Shown here: positions 29,131-38,627 of the stretch, one piece after another
Layout of the letters: each line of letters begins with the position of its first letter
Position numbering within the stretch: position 1 is the stretch's first letter
From: an uncultured Prevotellaceae bacterium
GTDB lineage: Bacteria > Bacteroidota > Bacteroidia > Bacteroidales > Bacteroidaceae
Direction of reading: 5' to 3'
Assembly: GCA_902778535.1 (NCBI GenBank)
Contig: CACYYG010000008.1
Coordinates: 106,035-170,034, forward strand
Length of the DNA stretch: 64,000 bases
Notes under the pieces: model-generated
What the model saw: only the letters and a program-made list of their open reading frames with translations
The model's database searches: none
Told to the model about the DNA's origin: nothing
Position numbers and translations under genes: made by a program

Positions 29131-30441
29131 ATGTATAAGTATTTCCCACATACCGAAAAGGACTTGGCATCGATGATGGAAGTCATTGGCGTCAAGAGCC
29201 TGGATGAATTGTACGCTGAAGTGCCAGAGCAGATACGCTTCCGCGGAGATTACCAGCTGCCCGAGGCGATGAGCGAGATAGAGGTGCGGCAACTCTTCGA
29301 GCAGTTAGGCGCGCAGAACAAGACGCTCGTATGCTTTGCCGGCGCAGGTGTCTACGACCACTACACGCCCAGCGTCATTCCGCAGCTGCTCAGCCGCTCG
29401 GAGTTCCTCACCAGCTATACGCCCTATCAGGCGGAGATTTCGCAGGGCACGCTGCACTACATCTTCGAGTTTCAGTCGATGATGGCCGAGCTGACGGGGA
29501 TGGACATCAGCAATGCCTCGATGTACGACGGCAGCACCGCCTCGGCCGAGGCGATGATGATGGCTGTGGCAGCAGGCAAGAAGCAGAACCGCTTTCTCGT
29601 CTCTGAGACTGTCGACCCGAAGACCGTTGCCGTGATGAAAACCTACGCCCACTTCCACGGCATCTCGATGGAGATGATTCCTGCCGAAAACGGCGTCACC
29701 TCAAAGGAAAGCCTTGAGACACTGCTGGCGCAGGGCGGCGTGGCTGGCGTCATGGTGCAGCAGCCCAATTTCTACGGCATCGTCGAGGATTACAGCGGCT
29801 TTGCCGACCTGTGCCACGATGCCAAGGCACTCTTCGTGATGAATAGCATCATCGCCGATCTTGCCGTGCTGAAGACACCCGGCGAGTGGGGCGCCGACAT
29901 TGCCGTTGGCGACGGCCAGTCATTGGGCATCCCCATGCAGTGGGGCGGACCCTACGTGGGCTATATGTGCTGCACGGAGAAACTTATTCGCAAGATGCCG
30001 GGCCGCATCGTGGGCAAGACCGTCGACAACCGCGGCCAGCGTGCCTTCGTCCTGACGCTGCAGGCTCGTGAACAGCATATCCGCAGGCAGAAGGCCACGT
30101 CGAACATCTGCTCGAACCAGAGTCTGATGGCGCTCTTCGTAACGATGTACTGCTCGCTGATGGGCAAGCAGGGACTGAAGGAAGCAGCCGAGCTGAGTTA
30201 TGCCGGTGCACACTACTTGTGTGAAAAACTGTGCGCAACGGGCCGATTTAAGCTCACCTACGAAAAGCCTTTCTTTAATGAGTTCGTCGTCAGCTACGAC
30301 GGCGACGTCGATGTCCTGCAAAAGCGTCTTGTTGACAACGGCTTCTTTGCTGGCGTGAAGATAGCCGACGGTCAGCTGATGTTTGCTGTCACCGAAAAGC
30401 GCACCAAGGAAGAGATTGACAAACTAATCGAACTGGTATGA
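29131..30441 (+). CDS. gcvPA: glycine dehydrogenase subunit 1 (P protein alpha)
   Basis: 436 residues from MYKYFPHTEKDL, 1 bp after the gcvH stop; an upstream in-frame ATG at 28999 would overlap gcvH. First half of the split P protein, which decarboxylates glycine with pyridoxal phosphate and passes aminomethyl to GcvH. Visible family stretches: AGAGVYDHYTPSVIPQL, SMYDGSTASAEAMMMA, and QWGGPYVGYMCCTEK. The split alpha/beta organisation is one of the two known forms of the enzyme. It overlaps gcvPB by 4 bp (ATGA). Confidence 0.96.
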   Translation: MYKYFPHTEKDLASMMEVIGVKSLDELYAEVPEQIRFRGDYQLPEAMSEIEVRQLFEQLGAQNKTLVCFAGAGVYDHYTPSVIPQLLSRSEFLTSYTPYQAEISQGTLHYIFEFQSMMAELTGMDISNASMYDGSTASAEAMMMAVAAGKKQNRFLVSETVDPKTVAVMKTYAHFHGISMEMIPAENGVTSKESLETLLAQGGVAGVMVQQPNFYGIVEDYSGFADLCHDAKALFVMNSIIADLAVLKTPGEWGADIAVGDGQSLGIPMQWGGPYVGYMCCTEKLIRKMPGRIVGKTVDNRGQRAFVLTLQAREQHIRRQKATSNICSNQSLMALFVTMYCSLMGKQGLKEAAELSYAGAHYLCEKLCATGRFKLTYEKPFFNEFVVSYDGDVDVLQKRLVDNGFFAGVKIADGQLMFAVTEKRTKEEIDKLIELV

Positions 30442-31847
30442 ACAATAAGTTATACGGAAACCTGATATTTGAGCTCTCTCAAGAGGGCCGCAAGGGCTAC
30501 TCGCTGCCGAAGAACCGCTTTGGCAATTATGAGATTCCCGCTTCCATGCGCCGCAATGATGATGCAGCGCTGCCTGAGTGCGATGAGATGACGGTCGTCC
30601 GCCATTACACGAACCTGTCGGCCAATAACTTTGGCGTAGACAACGGCTTCTACCCGCTTGGCTCCTGCACGATGAAATACAACCCGAAAATCAACGAGGA
30701 AGTGGCCGCGCTGCCACAGTTCTCGGGCTTGCATCCCTTGCAGCCGGCCGAGACTGTGCGTGGTGCTGAGGCTGTCTGCACGCTGCTCTGCCGTGCCCTG
30801 TGCGAGCTGACGGGCTTGCATGCCTTCACGCTGAAACCCTTTGCCGGTGCCCACGGTGAGCTGACGGGTCTGATGGTCATCAAGCGCTATCACGAGAGCC
30901 GCGGCGACAATCAGCGCCGCCTCGTCATCGTGCCCGACTCGGCCCACGGCACCAACCCTGCCAGCGCCGCCGTCTGCGGCCTGGACATTGTCGAGGTGAA
31001 GTCGCTCAGCGATGGCACCGTCGATGTTGAGGCACTGAAGGAACTATTGGCACAGCATGGTCCTGAAATCGCCGCTATGATGATGACCAACCCCAACACG
31101 CTGGGTCTGTTCGAGAAGCAGATTCCTGCCATTGAGAAGCTCATACATGAAGCCGGTGGCCTGATGTACTACGACGGCGCCAACCTCAATCCTATGCTTG
31201 GCGCAGCCCGTCCGGGCGACATGGGCTTCGACGTGATGCACATCAACCTGCACAAGACTTTCTCCACACCTCACGGCGGCGGCGGCCCTGGTGCCGGTCC
31301 TGTCGGTGTGCGCAAGGGCTTGGAGGATTTCTTTCCCGAGGTCTCGCCCTATCACGGCAACTTCTCCGTGGCCATGCGCGCCTACGCGTACATTCTTTCT
31401 TTAGGTCGCGAGCACATCAAAGAGGTGGGCCCGCTGGCCACGCTCAATGCCAACTACATCAAGGAGAGCCTGAAGGATGTCTACGAGCTGCCCATCGACG
31501 GCCTGTGTAAGCACGAGTTCGTGTTCGACGGCCTGAAGGACAAGAGCACCGGCGTCACGACGATGGACGTGGCCAAGCGCCTGCTCGACTACGGCTACCA
31601 CGCACCCACCATCTACTTCCCGCTGCTCTTCCACGAGAGCCTGATGATTGAGCCGACGGAGAACGAGTCGAAAGAGACCATTGACGGCTTCATTGCAGTG
31701 ATGCGTCAGATTGCGCTCGAGGCCAAGGAGAATCCCGACGAGGTAAAGGCGGCTCCGCACAATACGCCTATTGGCCGTGTTGACGACGTGCTGGCAGCCA
31801 AGCATCCCATCACCACTTATAAACAGATGGTCAATGACAACAACTGA
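30438..31847 (+). CDS. gcvPB: glycine dehydrogenase subunit 2 (P protein beta)
   Basis: 469 residues. Second half of the P protein; carries the pyridoxal-phosphate lysine in NLHKTFSTPHGGGGPGAGPV (lysine of HINLHKTFS). Other conserved stretches: YPLGSCTMKYNPKINE and FAGAHGELTGLM. It overlaps gcvPA by 4 bp and the E3 gene by 14 bp, so translation is likely coupled along the operon. Confidence 0.97.
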   Translation: MNNKLYGNLIFELSQEGRKGYSLPKNRFGNYEIPASMRRNDDAALPECDEMTVVRHYTNLSANNFGVDNGFYPLGSCTMKYNPKINEEVAALPQFSGLHPLQPAETVRGAEAVCTLLCRALCELTGLHAFTLKPFAGAHGELTGLMVIKRYHESRGDNQRRLVIVPDSAHGTNPASAAVCGLDIVEVKSLSDGTVDVEALKELLAQHGPEIAAMMMTNPNTLGLFEKQIPAIEKLIHEAGGLMYYDGANLNPMLGAARPGDMGFDVMHINLHKTFSTPHGGGGPGAGPVGVRKGLEDFFPEVSPYHGNFSVAMRAYAYILSLGREHIKEVGPLATLNANYIKESLKDVYELPIDGLCKHEFVFDGLKDKSTGVTTMDVAKRLLDYGYHAPTIYFPLLFHESLMIEPTENESKETIDGFIAVMRQIALEAKENPDEVKAAPHNTPIGRVDDVLAAKHPITTYKQMVNDNN

Positions 31848-33057
31848 CCTTATCATCATTGGCGCGGGGCCTGGTGGCTACCGCGCTGCTGAATATGCCG
31901 CAAAGAAAGGCCTGAAGGTTGTCATTTTCGAGGCTGAGAATGTTGGCGGCACATGCCTTAATGTGGGCTGTATTCCAACGAAGACATACGTCCACAGTGC
32001 TACCTTTGAGGAGGCTCGTGAGCGTATGGCCCAGGTGGTGCCGCAGCTTCGCAGTGGGGTAGAGACCCTCCTCTCGCATCCCAACATTACATTGGTAAGA
32101 GAGAAGGCGGCCTTTGTCGATGTGTACACAGTGGGCGACTACACAGCCCCGCACATCATCATCGCCACCGGCTCGGAGACGAAGCTGATACCTGTTGCAG
32201 GCCTTGACGACCCGCGTGTGGTCGACTCCACCGGCCTGTTGCAGTTGGAAACGCTGCCCAAGCGTCTCTGCATCATCGGTGCCGGCGTCATCGGCATGGA
32301 GTTCGCCTCGGTGTTCCGCCGCTTCGGCGCTGAGGTCACCGTTATTGAATACCTGAAGGAGTGTCTGCCCGCCCTCGACGGCGACATTGCCAAGCGACTG
32401 CGCAAATACCTGGAGAAGCAGGGCATCGCCTTCAAGATGAAGACCGCCGTGCAAAACCTGGCCGACATCGATGCCGACATCATCCTGATGGCCACGGGCC
32501 GCAAGCCGCGCGTGCTGGCCGACTTTGCCAACGCCGGCTTTGAATTTGACGAGCGCAAGGGAATCACCACCGACGAGCACTTCGAGACGACGGTGAAGGG
32601 CATCTATGCCATCGGCGACGTCAACGGCCGTCAGATGCTGGCCCATGCTGCCGAGATGCAGGCCGTGCGTGCTGTCAATCATATCCTTGGTGTGGCCGAC
32701 GGCATCCGTTTCGACATCATGCCTGCCGCCATCTTTACAGTGCCGGAAGCTGCCTGCGTGGGGCCGACGGAGGACCAGTTGAAGGAACAAGGAACAGCAT
32801 ATACGTGCAAGAAAGCCTTCTGGCGCGCCAACGGCAAGGCTCTGGCCATGAACGAAAGCGAGGGCATGCTGAAGCTCTTCGCTTCACAGACCGACGGCCG
32901 CATCCTTGGCTGTCATGCCTATGGCGCCCATGCTTCCGACATCGTGCAGGAGGTGAGCGCTCTGATGTGTCGTGATACCACCGTGGAGCAGTTGCGCGAC
33001 ATCGTTCACATCCATCCCACGCTCAGTGAGATTCTCCTTTCCGCAGCTGAGGCTTAG
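31834..33057 (+). CDS. lpdA: dihydrolipoamide dehydrogenase (L protein / E3)
   Basis: 407 residues from MTTTDLIIIGAGPGGYRAAE, overlapping gcvPB by 14 bp; upstream in-frame ATGs lie within gcvPB. Reoxidises dihydrolipoyl-GcvH, passing electrons through FAD to NAD. Redox motif GGTCLNVGCIPTK, NAD fold CIIGAGVIGMEFAS, FAD motif GIYAIGDVNG and the catalytic HIHPTLSE near the C-terminus are all present. It is shorter than the 450-475 residues usual for E3; the difference seems to come from compact loops in the FAD and NAD domains, since all motifs are intact. Confidence 0.94.
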   Translation: MTTTDLIIIGAGPGGYRAAEYAAKKGLKVVIFEAENVGGTCLNVGCIPTKTYVHSATFEEARERMAQVVPQLRSGVETLLSHPNITLVREKAAFVDVYTVGDYTAPHIIIATGSETKLIPVAGLDDPRVVDSTGLLQLETLPKRLCIIGAGVIGMEFASVFRRFGAEVTVIEYLKECLPALDGDIAKRLRKYLEKQGIAFKMKTAVQNLADIDADIILMATGRKPRVLADFANAGFEFDERKGITTDEHFETTVKGIYAIGDVNGRQMLAHAAEMQAVRAVNHILGVADGIRFDIMPAAIFTVPEAACVGPTEDQLKEQGTAYTCKKAFWRANGKALAMNESEGMLKLFASQTDGRILGCHAYGAHASDIVQEVSALMCRDTTVEQLRDIVHIHPTLSEILLSAAEA

Positions 33058-33101
33058 GCAAGAGGCATTGAAGGCTGCCTGAATAACGGTAAATGTAAAA
33101 A

Positions 33102-33174
33102 CAGTAACCACGTGGGTTACTGTCAGTAACCACGGTGGTTACTGTTAGTAACCCACGTGGTTACTGTTTTTTTG
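33102..33174. terminator. triple-palindrome bidirectional terminator
   Basis: Three palindromic units in a row, each of the form (C)AGTAACC-N5-GGTTACT(G), at 33102-33122, 33124-33144 and 33147-33165, then a T run. The first and last units are also complementary to each other, so one long hairpin is possible as well. It lies between the convergent ends of lpdA and the M16 peptidase gene. Confidence 0.75.
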
Positions 33175-33204
33175 ATGCATTGGGTTTTGTCAGGGTAATT
33201 CCCC

Positions 33205-36102
33205 TTATTTGTAGATGTCCTCCTTTTTCAGCTCAACGACTTGCCCGTAGCGCTGCAGCGCTTGCATGTCGGTGAATTTGCGGTCGCCGATGACGAGCCA
33301 GACGCGGCGGTTGCCGGCTACGTGCTGCTCATGGTAGCGCTGCACGTCGGCCTGCGTGACGCGTGGCAGCAGGGCGGCCTTCTGGCGGTTGGGGTCGTCG
33401 GCATAGCCTTGCATCGTGCGGCTGGCCACGTAGTAGCTCATCTCGCGGAACGATGGGAAACCGTTCTGTATGCGGCTCTGCATCTCCTGGCGTGCTGCCT
33501 CGAGATTCTCGTTGCCGCTGTCGAGGGGCAGGGGCTGAGTGAGCAGCGAGTCGACGGCGTCGAACACCTGCAGCGTCTTGTCGGCCTGTGTGCCCGTGAT
33601 GGTGACGAAGGCAGCGGGGTCGTCGGCGTGGCGGGCGTAGTTAGGCTCGAAGAGCGCGCCCTGTGTGCTGTAGGCTAGTGAGCGGAACTCACGGATGTTC
33701 TGGAACAGCAGACTCGACATGCCGCCGCCCATGTAGCGTGCCCATAGCTCGGCGGCAGTGCGCTCGATGCTGTCGGTGAGAGCCGGCAGCTGCTCATAGG
33801 TGCAGACGTAGTTCTGGCGCGACTTGGGGACGTGGTAGAAGTAAATGGTGGAGAGTGACGGGTGTTGGGTGGAGGGAGGGAGAAGCATGAGATGAATGTC
33901 GCGACGTGGCTTCTGGCATTGGGCCAAGGGGAGGTGTTGTTGCGATAATAACGCAACAGACAGGACGGGACGGCGGCCTACGTAGATGAGGTCGCAGTCA
34001 TATTGCTGCACGTCGCGGAACTGAGCGAGCAGCTCGTCGCAGGTCAGGGCCTTCACCTCTGCAAGCGAGAGCTGTTGCAGGTACTCGCTTTGCTGTCCCA
34101 AACAGGCGTAGCGGATGAGAGGCAGCAGCACGTCGTCTTTCTGCTTGCCGAAGGCCTTGTCGGTGACCGTCGCCTCTTGTTTCAGCGTTTTCAGTGCCTT
34201 GTCGTCGGCGTCGGCATGACCAAGGAAGTGGCTGAGCAGGCGTAGGGCAGGCTCCAGTTGGTCGTCGGGTCCCATCATTGTGACGATGAAACGGCTGTCG
34301 TCGGTCTCACAGCTCATCGTCACTCCCAGATGCTGCCAGGCCGTGGCCAGCTGTTGTTTCGTCAGCGAGTCGGTGCCCACGGTGCCTAAGTATTCGGCCA
34401 GTTGGGTGAGCATCGGTGTGTTCCTGGTGCCATTGTGGTAGACGAGGGAGAACGAGAAAATGTCGTTGACAGGATTCTTGGCGGAATAGAGCGCAACGTG
34501 GTCGCTCAGTATCGTACGCTGCACGTCGTTGTCGAAGTCGACGGTGCGGATGGGCAGGTCGGCAATGGGCAGTGAGTCGAGCCACTGGGCGAAGGGTGAC
34601 TTCGCCCCGGCGTTCTTCGGCTGTACGGGCGTGTAGCCGGGCTGGCTCAGCGTCTCCTTCTTTTCCGTACCGTATTTCTTCCGCAGTGTCAGGCGCTCGG
34701 CGCCATAGTATTTGCGGGCGGCGTTCATCACGTCGCTTTTTGTGACGTGCCGCAGGCGCTCGATGAGGTCGAGGTATTCCTGCCATGAGTGTCCCTGCGA
34801 AAAGACGTCAACCATCAGCTCGGCGCGGTTCTCTATGGTTTCTAAGCGCTGTTCCATCTCCATCAGCAGGTTGCGGCGTTGTGTCTCCAGCTGTTCATCG
34901 CTGAAGTCACCCTCCATCAGTCTGTTGAGCTGCGAGAGGCAGAGTGCCTCGGCCTTCTTCAAGCTGCCGAAGGGAATCTTTGGCACGACAAAGAGGGCGG
35001 TGGCACCGGCATCGTTCATCGAAGCGTGCATGGCTCCGGCAAACATTACGCGGTGTTCGTTGGTCAGCGAGTCGAGGAATCCTGCTTCCTCGTCAGAGAG
35101 CAGGCGGTTGGCCAGCTGCAGTGCCATGGCGTCTTTCTCAAAAGTAGTGGGTGCGGCATAGACCAGTGCCTCGGCCTTGATGATGGGAATGGGCAGGCGG
35201 ATGTCAGCCTGTTCGCCTTTCTGGAAGGGTGGAATGGGGGAGGGCTGCCGCTGTGGCACGGTGCCGGTAGCGATGCGTCCGAAGGTCTGCTCCAACAATG
35301 GCGTGAGCGAGTAGGACGGCAGGTCGCCTGAGAGGATGAGGCACATGTTTGGCGCCACATAGTATTTCTTGAAGAACGCCTCCATGTCTGACAGCCGCGG
35401 GTTCTTCAGGTTCTCCGTCGAACCGAGGACGGGGAAGGCGTAGGGCTGGTCCTTGAAGACGGCGCGCATCACGGCATCGTAGGCAGCGTTCAGCCCGTCG
35501 GCGGCGCGGTTCTTCTCTTCGTAGACTGTCTCCAGCTCTGACTGAAAGCCTCGGAACACAGGACGGATGATGCGCTCGCTGTTCAGCCAACACCACTGCT
35601 CGATGTACTGTGGCAGGAAGGTGTTGTAGTACATGGTCATGTCGGCGCTCGTGCCGGCGTTGAGGCCAGTGCCGCCATATTTCGAGATGAGACGGTTGAA
35701 CTCGTTGGGAATGGCATACTCACCGGCCTTGAGGCTCAGCGCGTTGATGTGCTGCTGAATCTGTGTGCGCTGTGCTTCGTCGGTAGTGCGGCTGAGCAGG
35801 TCATATTGTGCAGAAATGCTGTCGAGCCAAGGGCGCTCGGCCTCATAGTCGACGGTGCCGATGCGGTCGGTGCCCTTGAACATGATGTGCTCGAAGTAAT
35901 GTGCGATGCCCGTATCGGGACAGTCCTTGCCACCGGCACGCACTACCACAGCGCCATAGATTTTCGGCTGCGAGTGGTCTTCGTTCAGCCACACCGTCAT
36001 GCCGTTCTGCAGGTGCAGCTCCTTAACGAGCAACGCTGCAGGCTGGGCCAACAAGCCCTGAGCCAGCAGCGTTGCAATGATACAGGAAAAGATTTTTCTC
36101 AT
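33205..36102 (-). CDS. secreted M16 (insulinase-type) zinc metallopeptidase
   Basis: 965 residues with signal peptide (MRKIFSCIIATLLAQGLLAQ). The inverted zinc motif HxxEH is visible as HYFEHIMFKG near residue 68, with the downstream glutamate region ETVYEEKNRAADG near residue 190. Length fits two M16 halves, the second without the motif, as usual for this group of Bacteroidota proteins. It probably degrades peptides in the periplasm or at the surface. Last gene of a minus-strand cluster led by alaS; only 7 bp separate it from the lipoprotein gene upstream. Two short proline-rich stretches (RQPSPIPPFQKGEQ and LLPPSTQHPSLST) look like low-complexity insertions in surface loops. Confidence 0.92.
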   Translation of the reverse strand: MRKIFSCIIATLLAQGLLAQPAALLVKELHLQNGMTVWLNEDHSQPKIYGAVVVRAGGKDCPDTGIAHYFEHIMFKGTDRIGTVDYEAERPWLDSISAQYDLLSRTTDEAQRTQIQQHINALSLKAGEYAIPNEFNRLISKYGGTGLNAGTSADMTMYYNTFLPQYIEQWCWLNSERIIRPVFRGFQSELETVYEEKNRAADGLNAAYDAVMRAVFKDQPYAFPVLGSTENLKNPRLSDMEAFFKKYYVAPNMCLILSGDLPSYSLTPLLEQTFGRIATGTVPQRQPSPIPPFQKGEQADIRLPIPIIKAEALVYAAPTTFEKDAMALQLANRLLSDEEAGFLDSLTNEHRVMFAGAMHASMNDAGATALFVVPKIPFGSLKKAEALCLSQLNRLMEGDFSDEQLETQRRNLLMEMEQRLETIENRAELMVDVFSQGHSWQEYLDLIERLRHVTKSDVMNAARKYYGAERLTLRKKYGTEKKETLSQPGYTPVQPKNAGAKSPFAQWLDSLPIADLPIRTVDFDNDVQRTILSDHVALYSAKNPVNDIFSFSLVYHNGTRNTPMLTQLAEYLGTVGTDSLTKQQLATAWQHLGVTMSCETDDSRFIVTMMGPDDQLEPALRLLSHFLGHADADDKALKTLKQEATVTDKAFGKQKDDVLLPLIRYACLGQQSEYLQQLSLAEVKALTCDELLAQFRDVQQYDCDLIYVGRRPVLSVALLSQQHLPLAQCQKPRRDIHLMLLPPSTQHPSLSTIYFYHVPKSRQNYVCTYEQLPALTDSIERTAAELWARYMGGGMSSLLFQNIREFRSLAYSTQGALFEPNYARHADDPAAFVTITGTQADKTLQVFDAVDSLLTQPLPLDSGNENLEAARQEMQSRIQNGFPSFREMSYYVASRTMQGYADDPNRQKAALLPRVTQADVQRYHEQHVAGNRRVWLVIGDRKFTDMQALQRYGQVVELKKEDIYK

Positions 36103-36109
36103 TCTTCTG

Positions 36110-36934
36110 TTACTTCAGTCCGTTCCAGTCCTGACGGGGGACAAAGATGTTGACATAGAGTGACGAACAGTTGTTGACCTTGTAGAGCTGTTCGCCGCGC
36201 CAGGGCAGCATGACGGTGACAGGGCGCAGCGTTGTGTTCCATGCGTTGCCGCTGATGATGTTCATCTTGTAGCAGTAGGCTTGCAGCATCTCGCTGTCTT
36301 CACCCCATGTGTCTGGCAGACCGATGGCAATGTTTACGGTGTACGGCTCAGTAGGGTTGTAGCCGTTTTCCTTGTTGGCACCTTCCAAGACGGCGGCGGG
36401 GAGACAGCGCTGTGCGTAGCCGTCGCCGGCGGGGGCATGCTCGTTGGCCACCATGTGGTCGGGCAACTGGCGCATGATTTCGTTGTAGCATGTACCGCCG
36501 GTGATGAGCTTCAGACACTGTTCGCCGGTAGCATGATTGCGTCCCCATAGCTCGAAAGCCATCGGCAACATGGCACTGACACCGTAGCTGGTCTTGCCTA
36601 ACAGGTTCTCATAGACGGTGCGGAACTCGTCATAGTCGGAGGGTACATTGGTAAAGGTAACCTTCGCCTTGCCGCCGCTGACGTATTCCTTGTTGAAGTC
36701 GCCCTGCATGGTGTAGGTATGGCGGCCGTATGTCAGCGTGTTGCCGTCGACGCTCCATTCAGTAGCTGTTGTCTTGCCAGTGCTGTCTTCATCGCTGTCG
36801 GCATTACCGTCGGCAAAGCCCTGTGCAAAAGATTCGGCAGCCTCTTTCACTTGTTTGCTGTTGCATGCACAAAACATAAATCCTCCTGCCACAATAAGCG
36901 GCAAGAGGATTTTCTTACTTGTAAACGAGGTCAT
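36110..36934 (-). CDS. lipoprotein of unknown function
   Basis: 274 residues. The N-terminus MTSFTSKKILLPLIVAGGFM plus FCACNSK gives a lipobox-like cysteine around residue 24. An acidic linker follows (ADGNADSDEDSTGK), then a globular domain with several cysteines (TGEQCLKLITGGTCYNEI, DGYAQRCLPAAVL, MLQAYCYKM). I do not recognise the family with confidence. It lies between an outer-membrane barrel gene and the M16 peptidase gene, with 6-bp and 7-bp spacers, so it belongs to an envelope operon. Confidence 0.75.
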   Translation of the reverse strand: MTSFTSKKILLPLIVAGGFMFCACNSKQVKEAAESFAQGFADGNADSDEDSTGKTTATEWSVDGNTLTYGRHTYTMQGDFNKEYVSGGKAKVTFTNVPSDYDEFRTVYENLLGKTSYGVSAMLPMAFELWGRNHATGEQCLKLITGGTCYNEIMRQLPDHMVANEHAPAGDGYAQRCLPAAVLEGANKENGYNPTEPYTVNIAIGLPDTWGEDSEMLQAYCYKMNIISGNAWNTTLRPVTVMLPWRGEQLYKVNNCSSLYVNIFVPRQDWNGLK

Positions 36935-36940
36935 AGCTGT

Positions 36941-37573
36941 TTAGAAGTTGACACCGAGATTCAGGAAGAGGGCGCCGTTGTGGGCTGAGGCATCGTCGTG
37001 GTTTTCCAGCTCCCAGTCGGCGATGTTGGAGATGCCGAACTGATAGCCAAGTTCCAGATACAACTTGTTGTACTCAGCGCCGCAACCAAGCTTGATGCCC
37101 ATGTCGGCACGCTTGAACTTGTTGTCGCCAAAAGAACTGGTCTTGCCTTCGCCGCTGGTTTTCCAGTCACCGCCGAAAATACCATAACGGAACGTAGGAC
37201 CGATGAAAGGCAGCAATGCGATGTCGTCGTTTACCTGAACGCCATACTTGATGAGGATGGGAAGCTCCAGATAGTTCAGCGTGATGCTGTTCTTGTCCTT
37301 GCTGGCACCGAAGCTGGTGAAGTAGAGTCCGCTCTCAAGGAAGACGGGTGTGGTATCTGACAGACGGAGACCGACGGTGCCGCCCAGGTTCAAACCAACC
37401 TTTGATCCAAGGTCGGGAGCATCGCCCGAGAGATTGGCAATGTTCATACCGAGACGGATGCCGTAATAAATGGTGCTCTGGTCAAGTGAGAAACCGCCGC
37501 TGCTGTACTGCGCAAACGAGGGTGCTGCGAAGAGCACCGTGAAAAGGCTTAACAAAATCTTCTTCATAATCAT
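36941..37573 (-). CDS. outer-membrane beta-barrel protein (PorT-like)
   Basis: 210 residues. Signal peptide MIMKKILLSLFTVLFAAPSF; the third-codon ATG at 37567 is an equally good start. The remainder alternates hydrophobic residues in the manner of an 8-stranded barrel (YYGIRLGMNIANLSG, LNLGGTVGLRLSDTTPVFLE, LNYLELPILIKYGV) and ends in the aromatic residue expected for outer-membrane proteins (FLNLGVNF). This matches the outer-membrane beta-barrel families of Bacteroidota (PF13568-like). Function unknown; small barrels of this type are often structural or host-facing. Confidence 0.88.
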   Translation of the reverse strand: MIMKKILLSLFTVLFAAPSFAQYSSGGFSLDQSTIYYGIRLGMNIANLSGDAPDLGSKVGLNLGGTVGLRLSDTTPVFLESGLYFTSFGASKDKNSITLNYLELPILIKYGVQVNDDIALLPFIGPTFRYGIFGGDWKTSGEGKTSSFGDNKFKRADMGIKLGCGAEYNKLYLELGYQFGISNIADWELENHDDASAHNGALFLNLGVNF

Positions 37574-37614
37574 AAATGTTTATTAAGTTGATAAATAAAA
37601 AAACCGATAGTCAA

Positions 37615-38625
37615 TTAATTGGTTGTCAATAGCTGGCGGGCGAACTCGATGATGCTGTCGCGTCCTTTGCGGAAGTCTTCTTCGCTCAGCTCCATCTGGT
37701 AGTCGGGTTCGATGCCGAACTCGGTGGAGTGACGCTGTGCATCGTAGGTGGGCACGGCCGAAAAACGCACGTTCCAGCCGTTAGGCAGCGACGAGTTGAA
37801 GGGCATTCCGGCACCGCCGCCAGTGTGGTCGCCTACGATCTTTGCTAAAGGCAGTTCCTTCATGTACATCGTGAACTCGTTGGCTGCCGAATAAACACCG
37901 CGGTTGGTCAGCACGGCCACGGGCTTGTGCCAGCGGATGTTGCTCGAAGGCTCTAAGTAATGCGCCTCCATCTGCGAGAAGTCGCTGTGCCCTTTTCCCG
38001 TCTTGTGCTGCATGTAGCCCACGAGCGTTTTCTGATGGCAGAAGCGTGCCGCCAGCTTTTCTGCGTTGGTCAGGTCGCCGCCACCGTTGTTGCGGATGTC
38101 GATGATGAGTCCCTGACAAGGCATCAGGTATGTCAGTACCTCGTCAAGGTTGCCTTCGCCAAAGGCATCGGAAAAACTTTCGTAGCGTATGTAGCCGATG
38201 TTGTCGTCGAGGATGCGGTAGCTCAGGCCTGCTGCAATTTTGTAGTCGGTACCCATATAGAGGCGGTAGAGCGAGTCGTTGAAGTTCTTGGGATAATTCT
38301 CCTGCCAAGCCCAATAGCGTCCATAGTCGTGGGCTGCCGTCAGGTTGACATGACCGTCGCGCAGTTCGCCCAGCATCTGTGTCAGCACCTCAAAGAGCTG
38401 CATCGAGGTCATGTTGTCGTCGATGCGCGCCTCATACTTGCTGCGCACAGCGTTCCAGTCGAGGCCGTATTCGTGCTGTTTGTAGTCGAGGAAGCAGTAG
38501 TGCTCGTCGATGATCTTCCACAACGCCTCGAAGTTGCCCGTCGGTGTGTCGGGCAACTCCTCTTCGTCAACGCAGGCTGTCAGGCAGAACGTCAACAGGC
38601 AGGCGATATAGAAAATTTTTTTCAA
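37615..38625 (-). CDS. S41-family serine peptidase, lipoprotein
   Basis: 336 residues. Lipoprotein signal MKKIFYIACLLTFCLTACVD. S41 (C-terminal processing peptidase/tricorn-like) elements: GLIIDIRNNGGGDLTNAEKL, the nucleophile serine in LTNRGVYSAANEFTMY, and IVGDHTGGGAGMPF downstream. No PDZ domain is evident. The start must be TTG (38623-38625), because an in-frame TAG lies two codons upstream. That TAG is the alaS stop, so S41 translation starts 3 bp after alaS ends and is probably coupled to it. Confidence 0.9.
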   Translation of the reverse strand: MKKIFYIACLLTFCLTACVDEEELPDTPTGNFEALWKIIDEHYCFLDYKQHEYGLDWNAVRSKYEARIDDNMTSMQLFEVLTQMLGELRDGHVNLTAAHDYGRYWAWQENYPKNFNDSLYRLYMGTDYKIAAGLSYRILDDNIGYIRYESFSDAFGEGNLDEVLTYLMPCQGLIIDIRNNGGGDLTNAEKLAARFCHQKTLVGYMQHKTGKGHSDFSQMEAHYLEPSSNIRWHKPVAVLTNRGVYSAANEFTMYMKELPLAKIVGDHTGGGAGMPFNSSLPNGWNVRFSAVPTYDAQRHSTEFGIEPDYQMELSEEDFRKGRDSIIEFARQLLTTN

Positions 38626-38627
38626 TT

